Shown: one piece after another, positions 25,421-32,573 of the stretch
How the letters are laid out: each line of letters opens with the position of its first letter
Numbering within the stretch: position 1 is the first letter of the stretch
DNA from: an uncultured Bacilli bacterium
GTDB taxonomy: Bacteria > Bacillota_I > Bacilli_A > RF39 > UBA660
Assembly: GCA_947632375.1 (NCBI GenBank)
Contig: CANRPF010000014.1
Span: 1 to 37,063 of the forward strand
Length of the DNA: 37,063 nucleotides
Direction: 5' to 3'
Translations under genes and position numbers: made by a program
The notes under the pieces: generated by a model
Databases searched by the model: none
What the model was told of the DNA's origin: nothing
Seen by the model: the letters and a program-made list of their open reading frames with translations, nothing else

Positions 25421-25490
25421 ACGACAAATTAAAAGAAAATGTTTTGTCAAGTTATGTCTAATCATGTAAAAGATTGTCGATAATTGTCAG
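25421..25490. promoter_or_regulatory. Cluster of 0A-box-like sites upstream of spo0A
   Basis: Four matches or near matches to the 0A box (core TGTCGAA) lie in 70 bases: TTTGTCGT on the minus strand (25428-25421), and on the plus strand TTTGTCAA (25443-25450), ATTGTCGA (25473-25480) and ATTGTCAG (25483-25490). A TATAAT-like -10 for spo0A lies between them and the gene. The last two are about 10 bases apart, one helical turn, which suits paired Spo0A dimers. This suggests Spo0A-P controls its own promoter. Confidence 0.55.
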
Positions 25491-25491
25491 A

Positions 25492-26685
25492 TTACTTAGA
25501 TAGATAATTTAAAGCTTCATTTAATTGATTATCATATTCTTCAGTTCCATTTAATAAATATTCTTCATTTAACTCAATATTAATGTCAGGTTGTATTCCA
25601 ATTTTATCAATACAATCGCCGTTCGGTAAAAGCCACTTAGCACTAGTATATTTATACATTGTACCATCATCTAAATATCCTGTATTTTGAACTTTACCTT
25701 TACCATAAGTTTTAGTACCAATTAAAGTTGCTCCATAGCTATATTTCAATGCTCCTGCTAATATTTCACTTGCTGATGCTGATCCGCCATTAATTAACAC
25801 TACAATAGGATAATTTCTTTTTTCCTCTGTTTTATCCTTATATTCTGTTTTATCATCTTTAGTTTGAACAGAATAAATAACTTTTCCTTTTTCTAAAAAT
25901 AATTCTAATATATTAGTACATGAATTTAAATATCCACCACTATTACCTCTAACATCTAAAATTAAAGAATCTATATTTTCTTTTTCCATACTTATTAAAG
26001 TTGTTTCTATTTGAGTATCAACTGTGTTTGAAAAAGATTCAATTAAAATATATCCTATCTTTTTATTATTTATTTCTTTTATAGAAGAATATATATTTGG
26101 ACTAATCAAAGTTTTCTTTTTAATTTCAAAATCTAATTCTTCATTATTTCTTAGAATCTTTAAAGTAACATTATCTGATGTATTATTTTTTATAACTTCG
26201 CTAACTTCACTAATACTATAATCTTCTAAATCAGTTCCATTTAAATATAAAATAATATCATTTTCTTTTAATCCTGCTTCACTTGCTGGAGTATTTTCAA
26301 ATACATCCTTAATAATTATTTGACCTTCACTATCTTCAGCAATATTTATGCCAATCCCATCATAAGTCCCATTTAATCTTTCGTTTAAAACATTAGTAGC
26401 ATCTTCATCCATATAATTAGTATAGTCATCCCCTGTATAATTAAACATTCCTTTTATAGCAGCATCTATTAATTTGCTCTCATCTAAATCTTCATAATAG
26501 CTGTCAATTAATTTATTATATGCACTTATAAATTCATTTACATGTTTATTATTTGTTTTATTAACAGTACCTGCTCTAGACATACTATTATAAACTAAAG
26601 AACCCATTATTATAGACATAATTAGGCCTGGTATAATCATTAAACATATAAGTTGTAAAAAAGACACTTTAATTTTATTTTTCAT
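25492..26685 (-). CDS. S41 family carboxy-terminal processing protease (CtpB-like)
   Basis: A 397-residue protease exported with an N-terminal membrane anchor (about residues 10-31). An N-terminal helical region is followed by a PDZ domain (about 108-190, with YDGIGINI and TPASEAGLKENDIILYLNG) and the S41 catalytic core. Spacing to CtpB identifies Ser304 in GGSASASE, with Lys329 in YGKGK and Gln333 as the Ser-Lys-Gln triad. The wall motif DVRGNSGGYL is present. In B. subtilis CtpB cuts the SpoIVFA/SpoIVB regulators of sigma-K activation during sporulation. Position next to spo0A is consistent with a sporulation role here, but a housekeeping CtpA role remains possible. TTGAGGT precedes the ATG. 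Confidence 0.92.
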   Translation of the reverse strand: MKNKIKVSFLQLICLMIIPGLIMSIIMGSLVYNSMSRAGTVNKTNNKHVNEFISAYNKLIDSYYEDLDESKLIDAAIKGMFNYTGDDYTNYMDEDATNVLNERLNGTYDGIGINIAEDSEGQIIIKDVFENTPASEAGLKENDIILYLNGTDLEDYSISEVSEVIKNNTSDNVTLKILRNNEELDFEIKKKTLISPNIYSSIKEINNKKIGYILIESFSNTVDTQIETTLISMEKENIDSLILDVRGNSGGYLNSCTNILELFLEKGKVIYSVQTKDDKTEYKDKTEEKRNYPIVVLINGGSASASEILAGALKYSYGATLIGTKTYGKGKVQNTGYLDDGTMYKYTSAKWLLPNGDCIDKIGIQPDINIELNEEYLLNGTEEYDNQLNEALNYLSK

Positions 26686-26764
26686 ATTACCTCAAAATTT
26701 ATTTTAACATAAATTATTATCTAAAAAAAGTATATACACTTAATTAAATAAAAAGAATTGTAAA

Positions 26765-26791
26765 ATAAAAAAAATATTCTATTCGAATACT
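26765..26791 (-). terminator. Terminator with embedded stop codon
   Basis: On the minus strand AGTATTC-GAATA-GAATATT (one G-U) is followed by a long T run. The TAG stop of the upstream gene overlaps the loop and second arm. Confidence 0.65.
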
Positions 26792-27279
26792 TTTCTCATA
26801 CTTTCATAATCAGAATAACAATTAGTTACTTTACCTTTTTCAATTTTATATAATGTAGGTCCTGTTACACTAACTTCATTACTATTAGTAGGTTTTTTAT
26901 TTAATTCTTCTTTTAATGCTTTATTATTTTCATATAAATCTAAATCAACATAATATGTTTTAATATAATTATCAGAACTTCTATATGAAGTTAAAAGTGA
27001 ATTATATAAAACACTATCATCTTTATTAGAATATAATATTACATAATATTCTTTTTCTGGTCTATTAAACATTGTACCTATTGTTGCAATATCATAATTA
27101 AATTCAACTTTAGTTTCTGTTTCAGTTTTTTTGCTAGTTTTATTAATTAACTTGTTAGTTAAAAAATAAGCTCCTATACAAATTAAAATAACTACAATCA
27201 ATAATATTAATAAATTTCTAATTTGTGTTATATCTTCATTAACAACTTTTCTTTGTTTTAGTTTATTATCTTTTGCCAA
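26779..27279 (-). CDS. Second membrane-anchored thioredoxin-like protein lacking CXXC
   Basis: A 166-residue protein with a basic, Lys-rich N-terminus, one membrane helix (about residues 22-42), a Lys/Thr-rich linker and a domain of thioredoxin-like order: YYVILYSNKDDSVLYNSLL, then IKTYYVDLDLYENN, then VTGPTLYKIEKGKV with the cis-proline position in TGPT. The CXXC site is replaced by NKDD, so no dithiol chemistry is possible; the only domain Cys is near the C-terminus (TNCYSD). The start is TTG 27279, supported by GGGTGAT five to eight bases upstream; no in-frame ATG exists nearby. Its plan matches the protein at 4000-4485. The fold call is tentative. Confidence 0.65.
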   Translation of the reverse strand: MAKDNKLKQRKVVNEDITQIRNLLILLIVVILICIGAYFLTNKLINKTSKKTETETKVEFNYDIATIGTMFNRPEKEYYVILYSNKDDSVLYNSLLTSYRSSDNYIKTYYVDLDLYENNKALKEELNKKPTNSNEVSVTGPTLYKIEKGKVTNCYSDYESMRKVFE

Positions 27280-27359
27280 AATCCATCACCCATTAATTAT
27301 TTTAACACATAAAACCCTATATATAAACAAAATTCTTAATGAAAAAGACAAAAAATGTA

Positions 27360-28967
27360 CTATTTTTTAGGTTTATATATTGTTTTACCAGCCTCATATA
27401 CTACATCATAACCATCAATACTTGCCTTATATCCTGATAAATCATCACCATTTTTTATAATTTCATATGTTGCATCATAAAGATATTCTATATCTTTAAA
27501 AGCTCCTAATACTTTATTTAAAGCTTCATCATTTGCTCTAATAGTATAATAAACATTCTTATCATCTCCATATGGACCACAAGGATTTCCGCCCATGAAC
27601 GATAATTCTAGAGTAAATGCTGACTTATAGTTGCTTCTTAATATATCACCTATTCCTGTAATTTTCTTTGGCTGGGGCATTACTTGATATGATGACTTCT
27701 TAATATATTTTCTTCTTTCTTTTTCATACATTTCTTCTGGTAAATCTAATTGCTCATAATTTTTTGCATCATTTGAAAACGAATGATATACTTCACCTGT
27801 CTTATCTGTGTAAATAGATGCTATTTTAGTATTTATATTAAATTTAAAATCTCTTACATTTTCATTACTATCATAATAAGGATAAGCATATACTAAACCA
27901 CCTGTACTGTGACAATTCATAAATAAATATTCTTTATCTTTTAAGCTATCAACAAACTTTATTAAAGCTTCATTTTCTTCTGCTAAAACAAATGGTTTAT
28001 TCATATCATAATTAGGCATTCCTAAAGGTCCTGGTATAGATTTTATTGTACATATTTCTCTTAATTTACCATATACAACTTTATCTTTTATAAAATCTTT
28101 TTTAAAACTATTATAATAATATTCATTATTATCGTTTAAATTAACACCATCAGCATTAGCATAAAAATTACCTAAAGTACTTAATGAAAAAGAATTATTT
28201 TGATACATTTTTTGTAACTTTTCTTTTAGTTTTTTATGTGCTAAATCTTTTTCTGGAATACAATCTAAATTTATTTTATCAAACATACTTAAAAATTTAT
28301 TTTGAAATATAATAGATTCCTTATTAAAATATGAATTCCATAAATTAACAATTAAATCTTTTGATTTAGGATTAAATTCCTCAAAAAAATTTATAACATC
28401 ATTTACTGATATTTCTAATTTATTTCTAAATTTCATCCAAAATAACTTATATAAATTATCATAGCTTTTATCTATATTATATTGCTTACAAAAACCCATT
28501 ATAATTTTATTTAACCCTATTACATAACTATCATACTCTTTATAAGCTAAATAATAATCTTTACAAAAATGTTTTATTTCATCTTCATTCATATTATTAA
28601 ATATAGTATTTAAAGCATATGTTGTTGTATAAAATCCTTCAGGATTCTGGCATGGTATAAAATCAATTGTAAATTTGCTAGGATCAAAATTAGAAAAAAC
28701 ATCACTTCCACTAGCCAAATTAGTCATTAATTGAGTAACATAATCTACACTTATTATTTCATTTCCATGACAGCCACCCATATAAATAATATGTTTATCT
28801 CCTTCTCCAATACTATAGTGTTGAACGGCAAAACCACACGAACTATATCCTATTGGCTCATGTGTTTTTATTTTATATTTATTTAAAGAATTGTTTATAG
28901 CTTTATTAATTCTTTCATTTAATTTATCATAATTTAAGATTTCATATTTTATATTGTATTTATTCAT
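27360..28967 (-). CDS. M14-like metallocarboxypeptidase with large insertion
   Basis: A 535-residue zinc peptidase-like protein without a signal peptide. Zinc ligands follow family M14: His67 and Glu70 in GGCHGNE, and His353 in MNCHSTGG; the catalytic Glu is probably Glu454 in TLELSFMGG. The block ANADGVNLNDN (270-280) corresponds to the substrate-binding N-R pair of M14, but the Arg is replaced by Asp279. Between IPCQNPEGF (about 104-112) and that block lies an insertion of roughly 155 mainly helical residues absent from ordinary M14 enzymes. It may act on gamma-D-glutamyl peptides or an unusual C-terminus, but this is open. GAGGGGG precedes the ATG, which overlaps the end of the upstream gene by 8 bases. 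Part of an operon with 28960-29691 and the dehydrogenase. Confidence 0.8.
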   Translation of the reverse strand: MNKYNIKYEILNYDKLNERINKAINNSLNKYKIKTHEPIGYSSCGFAVQHYSIGEGDKHIIYMGGCHGNEIISVDYVTQLMTNLASGSDVFSNFDPSKFTIDFIPCQNPEGFYTTTYALNTIFNNMNEDEIKHFCKDYYLAYKEYDSYVIGLNKIIMGFCKQYNIDKSYDNLYKLFWMKFRNKLEISVNDVINFFEEFNPKSKDLIVNLWNSYFNKESIIFQNKFLSMFDKINLDCIPEKDLAHKKLKEKLQKMYQNNSFSLSTLGNFYANADGVNLNDNNEYYYNSFKKDFIKDKVVYGKLREICTIKSIPGPLGMPNYDMNKPFVLAEENEALIKFVDSLKDKEYLFMNCHSTGGLVYAYPYYDSNENVRDFKFNINTKIASIYTDKTGEVYHSFSNDAKNYEQLDLPEEMYEKERRKYIKKSSYQVMPQPKKITGIGDILRSNYKSAFTLELSFMGGNPCGPYGDDKNVYYTIRANDEALNKVLGAFKDIEYLYDATYEIIKNGDDLSGYKASIDGYDVVYEAGKTIYKPKK

Positions 28968-29691
28968 ATTCCCCCTCAGATGAATAAGCTTTAAATGTTC
29001 TTATAATATTTTCTTTAAAATTATTTTTTAAATCAATACTTAAAATTTCTAAAGTCATTTTTTCTTTATTTCTAATTATAAATAATTTATTATCTTTTGC
29101 TTTTATAATAGTTTTTATTATTTCAGACTTATCTTCTGTATAATTTTGTATTGTATTTTCAACTTTTTTTAATAAATTACCTTTAAAATCATAAATAGAA
29201 ACAAATCCATAATTTTTAAAATCATTTAAACTTTGAATTACAATATAATCTTTAGTAAATAATATATATGGTAAAATTATATTATTTGTATTATAACTAT
29301 AAATTACATTGTCACCTATCTTTATTCCAGCTTCTTCACAACGATTATTTGAATAATTTAAGCAAGTAAAATTAAAAGTTATTGTATTAAGTAAAACATC
29401 AAAACTATAATTCTTACTATAATCTATTTGATTTTTTTCATCATTAGATATTAAACTATAAAAATCACCATAATATAAAGCTGTACTATCATGATTATCT
29501 GGAAAACCTTCTATTAGAGTATCGTAAGTATTACTTAGAGGCTGCGTTGTAGTAATTCTTGGAAGTTCATCAGGAGCTTTTATTGTAAAGAATTTTTTTA
29601 TTATAAATATACTTAATAAAACAAATACTATTATTATAAAACTAACAACACTAACAACAATTATTTTTTCTTTCTTAGAAGCTTCATTCAT
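28960..29691 (-). CDS. Unknown membrane-anchored extracytoplasmic protein
   Basis: A 243-residue protein with a single N-terminal membrane helix (about residues 8-31) and a domain outside the cell. The domain is rich in beta-type segments (GIKIGDNVIYSYN, ILPYILFTKDYIVIQSL, YGFVSIYDFKGNLLKKV), reminiscent of the strands of a propeller or beta-sandwich sensor, with one Cys pair (FTCLNYSNNRCEEAG). I do not recognise the family. AGGAAATATTT lies before the ATG, nine bases after the dehydrogenase stop. Its last 8 bases overlap the M14 gene, so co-expression is likely. Confidence 0.75.
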   Translation of the reverse strand: MNEASKKEKIIVVSVVSFIIIVFVLLSIFIIKKFFTIKAPDELPRITTTQPLSNTYDTLIEGFPDNHDSTALYYGDFYSLISNDEKNQIDYSKNYSFDVLLNTITFNFTCLNYSNNRCEEAGIKIGDNVIYSYNTNNIILPYILFTKDYIVIQSLNDFKNYGFVSIYDFKGNLLKKVENTIQNYTEDKSEIIKTIIKAKDNKLFIIRNKEKMTLEILSIDLKNNFKENIIRTFKAYSSEGEYE

Positions 29692-29700
29692 AAATATTTC

Positions 29701-30720
29701 CTATGGTTTTATTATTATCTTAACAGCATCATCTTCTCCAGAAGTTAATCTTAAGAATGATTCTTGAACTCTATCAAATGATACTCTATCATCAATATAT
29801 TGTAAAACATTAATTTCTTTATTTGCTATTAAGTTTATAACAGATTCAAACTCTTCTTTAGTATAAGCTATTGCGCCTTGCATAGTAACTTCTCCCATAA
29901 CGCTCATAACCATTGGTATAGTAATAGCTCCTAAAGAAACTCCAACTAATACTATCATTCCTCCTGGTTTAACAGTCATTATAGCTTCACTTACTGCTGG
30001 AGACGAACCACAACATTCAAATACAACATCAAATCCACCATTAGTTTTTTCTATTAACTTAGGAATTGATTGTTCATCTAATGCATTATAAAATTCATCA
30101 ACTTTTCCAAATTTTAATGATTTATTTCCTCTATTTGGATTAGTTTCTAATAATGCAACATATTTAGCGCCTTTTAATTTGGCAAACTCAGCGCACATTA
30201 ATCCTATTATTCCACCACCAATTATCAAAGCAGAATCTCCTTCTTTAATATTTGCTAAATTTGCTGCATGTAATGAAACAGAAGTAGGTTCTACCATAGC
30301 AGCCTCATCATCTGTCATATTATCAGGTATCTTTTCTATCATATCTGGTCTAGAACTAGTATATTCAGCATATCCACCAGGATTAGTTAAAGATAATCCT
30401 ATAGCTTGTTCCCAAGTTTTCTTACAATATTGAACATTATTCGAACGACATGCCTCACATTCTCCACATGGAGAAATTGGTAGTCCTGTTACTCTATCTC
30501 CTACCTTTAAATCAGTTCTTGAACCTGGGTCTACTACTGTACCTGCAAATTCATGCCCCATTACTAATCCTAAAGGTTCTCCACTATCCCAATAATGAAT
30601 ATCTGATCCACATATTCCACATGAGTTAATTTTTACAACTACTGAACCATTATTTGATAATGTATTTTCCATTTCAGTAACTTCAAATTGCTTTTTTCCA
30701 CTAATCTTTACACATTTCAT
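29701..30720 (-). CDS. Zinc-dependent medium-chain alcohol/polyol dehydrogenase
   Basis: A 339-residue NAD(P)-dependent oxidoreductase of the medium-chain dehydrogenase family. Catalytic zinc ligands lie in GICGSD (Cys37) and GHEF (His56-Glu57); structural zinc cysteines are in SPCGECEACRSNNVQYC. The Rossmann motif is GGGIIG near 168-173. The overall pattern is that of sorbitol, threonine and butanediol dehydrogenases; the substrate cannot be fixed. AAGGAGAA precedes the ATG. It is the first gene of a three-gene group with a membrane-anchored protein and an M14 peptidase, an odd partnership. Codon use is a little less A+T-extreme than in neighbours. Confidence 0.92.
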   Translation of the reverse strand: MKCVKISGKKQFEVTEMENTLSNNGSVVVKINSCGICGSDIHYWDSGEPLGLVMGHEFAGTVVDPGSRTDLKVGDRVTGLPISPCGECEACRSNNVQYCKKTWEQAIGLSLTNPGGYAEYTSSRPDMIEKIPDNMTDDEAAMVEPTSVSLHAANLANIKEGDSALIIGGGIIGLMCAEFAKLKGAKYVALLETNPNRGNKSLKFGKVDEFYNALDEQSIPKLIEKTNGGFDVVFECCGSSPAVSEAIMTVKPGGMIVLVGVSLGAITIPMVMSVMGEVTMQGAIAYTKEEFESVINLIANKEINVLQYIDDRVSFDRVQESFLRLTSGEDDAVKIIIKP

Positions 30721-30799
30721 AAAAAATTCTCCTTACTTATTTTTATTATAATATAAAGATAATTAACTCATAAATATTTTTTTATTATGTTTACATTTT

Positions 30800-31159
30800 T
30801 TATATAGCTGGAGTACCAATAAAATCAGAATCTTTTAATTGGAAATATATTAAACAAGCTACACCAGCAAGAATTAAACTACTACCTATTAATTTTATTA
30901 ATAGTAAAGTTTTTTCCTCAGTATTACAATCTTTATAAAATTTATAATTTCTATATAAAAAGTATAAATATATAAGAAATGATACTCCTAAAGCAAAAAG
31001 ATATACTCCATTAGCATTATTTTCATATTTGTTATTATTAGTTTTTAAAAAATCTTTTTGAAAATTATCACCTATTATGTTAAAAAAAGCTAAGATAGCT
31101 ACTACAATCCAAATATAGTCCTCAAAATTTAGTCGTTTTAACTCTTTTTCTATGTTCAC
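30800..31159 (-). CDS. Small membrane protein of unknown function
   Basis: A 119-residue protein with three predicted membrane helices (about 15-27, 52-69 and 85-107) separated by Asn/Lys-rich loops (DFLKTNNNKYENN; NTEEKTLL). The start is GTG 31159 with no clear ribosome binding site; it is 37 bases downstream of the lipoprotein gene and beyond a terminator, so expression may be low. Not recognised. The frame and amino-acid pattern look genuinely coding. Confidence 0.6.
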   Translation of the reverse strand: MNIEKELKRLNFEDYIWIVVAILAFFNIIGDNFQKDFLKTNNNKYENNANGVYLFALGVSFLIYLYFLYRNYKFYKDCNTEEKTLLLIKLIGSSLILAGVACLIYFQLKDSDFIGTPAI

Positions 31160-31171
31160 ATTAAATTATAT

Positions 31172-31196
31172 TAAAATAATTTGGATTATATCCAAA
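31172..31196 (-). terminator. Intrinsic terminator after lipoprotein gene
   Basis: On the minus strand TTTGGAT-ATA-ATCCAAA is followed by TTATTTT. It begins directly after the TAG at 31197. Confidence 0.65.
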
Positions 31197-32231
31197 CTAT
31201 TTTTCTGCTGAAACAATAACACTTGAACCTGTAAGTCCTTCTGCAATTGTCATTAATTCTTCTCCATCTAAATTCGTACTAGATATATAATAGTCTATAC
31301 CATTACTTGTCCAATAAAGTGAATTTGCACTCATCGCACCTATACAATCAGACATTATTAATGGTTCTCCATTAACCGGTACTATTTCCATATCATTATA
31401 TACTCTACTAGCTTCTTCTACTATTACAAATGGACTATCTCCTGTAAATGTTAATATTGCACGGTTTCCATTATCTGTACTTACTGTATCTTGAGTACTC
31501 AAATGAGTATTAGCTGGTATATATAATGGATAAATAATATCATCTAGTACACTACTAGTATTTTTGCTATCTTCTACTTCACTAGTTGTATTTTCACAAT
31601 CATTACAATCACTATTGCTAATTAAAGAATCTAATTCAAAATATTCACTATCAAATTTTGGTTTATAGTTAATTGAAGATATTTCTAATATTATCTTTAC
31701 ATTTCCATCTTGATCTAAAACTTCAACCTTTTTTACATTATAATCTTTATCTAAATAAATCTTTTCTTTATATAAAGTAGAATTATTTGGATAATTTACT
31801 TTACATTCAATATAATTTGTTCCATCAGAATTATTAATACTTGCTTCTTTATCATTTATTACATCATTAACTAATATATCTAGAAGATAAGATTGACTAC
31901 CATTTAAAGGCCAATCACTTTGAAATTTAAAACTTTTATTTAATTCTGGAGTAACAACATATACACCATCTTTATTTTTTAAAATTACTTGCTCATGATC
32001 ATTAGTTTTATTAATCAAACTTACTTTGTAATAATCATCTTTACTTTTAGAAGATAAAACACTATATGTAAATGTATCTTCATTGCTTTGAATAGACATA
32101 GTTCCTTTTAATTCATAGCTGTTAGTTTTTTCAATTTTAGCTTGAAAGTTTTTTATAACATTTAAAGAATTATTTTTTCCACATCCACAAAGAATTAAAA
32201 AAGTACTAATTAAAATAAGATATTTTTTCAT
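31197..32231 (-). CDS. Lipoprotein with LolA-like and DUF4367-like domains
   Basis: A 344-residue exported lipoprotein: signal MKKYLILISTFLILCGCG with lipobox LCGC (lipidated Cys17). Residues about 22-200 form a LolA/LolB-like beta-sheet half-barrel (FQAKIEKTNSYELKGTMSI, then EKIYLDKDYNVKKVEVLD), as in RseB-like proteins and in the GerS lipoprotein of clostridial spores. A Ser/Asn/Cys linker follows (about 200-228). Residues about 232-344 resemble DUF4367, with SLYWTSNGIDYYISS and EELMTIAEGLTG. It could bind lipid or sense an envelope signal; a germination role like GerS is only an analogy. AAGGGGAGT precedes the ATG. Confidence 0.8.
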   Translation of the reverse strand: MKKYLILISTFLILCGCGKNNSLNVIKNFQAKIEKTNSYELKGTMSIQSNEDTFTYSVLSSKSKDDYYKVSLINKTNDHEQVILKNKDGVYVVTPELNKSFKFQSDWPLNGSQSYLLDILVNDVINDKEASINNSDGTNYIECKVNYPNNSTLYKEKIYLDKDYNVKKVEVLDQDGNVKIILEISSINYKPKFDSEYFELDSLISNSDCNDCENTTSEVEDSKNTSSVLDDIIYPLYIPANTHLSTQDTVSTDNGNRAILTFTGDSPFVIVEEASRVYNDMEIVPVNGEPLIMSDCIGAMSANSLYWTSNGIDYYISSTNLDGEELMTIAEGLTGSSVIVSAEK

Positions 32232-32352
32232 AAACTCCCCTTTTCTAATTAACTATATTTTTTTTAAAATAAATTATTCATAAAAACTATTTATAAATAA
32301 AATGTATAAATAATAAATATGAATCCATAATAAAAATAGAAAAGAGGTTATT

Positions 32353-32553
32353 ATGAGTACATTACAAAAAATTTGCTTAACTATAACTATTATAGGAGCT
32401 ATAAATTGGGGATTAATAGGTCTTTTAGAATTTAATCTAGTAGAATCTATTTTTGGAGCAAATTCCTTAATTCCTAGAATAGTTTATTCCTTAGTTGGTT
32501 TAACAGGATTAATCAATGTTGGAATATTAGTAATGGATTTAGATGAAAAATAG
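32353..32553 (+). CDS. DUF378 membrane protein
   Basis: A 66-residue protein with two membrane helices and the DUF378 signature: LTITIIGAINWGLIGLLEFNLV, a short loop with FGANSLIPRIVYSLVG, then LTGLINVGILV. DUF378 proteins are small conserved membrane proteins of unknown role, often in Firmicutes and gut bacteria. GAAAAGAGG precedes the ATG. The stop codon is directly against the stop of fhs on the other strand. Confidence 0.9.
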   Translation: MSTLQKICLTITIIGAINWGLIGLLEFNLVESIFGANSLIPRIVYSLVGLTGLINVGILVMDLDEK

Positions 32554-32573
32554 TTAGAATAATCCAACTATTT
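32548..32573. terminator. Possible bidirectional hairpin between DUF378 and fhs
   Basis: AAATAGTT and AACTATTT form an 8-bp stem around a 10-base loop over the abutting stop codons. The T run on the minus strand is five long. Confidence 0.45.

Noticed and set aside
30179-30433. Plus-strand frame inside the dehydrogenase gene
   Set aside because: It lies wholly antisense to the conserved Rossmann region and has no start signal.
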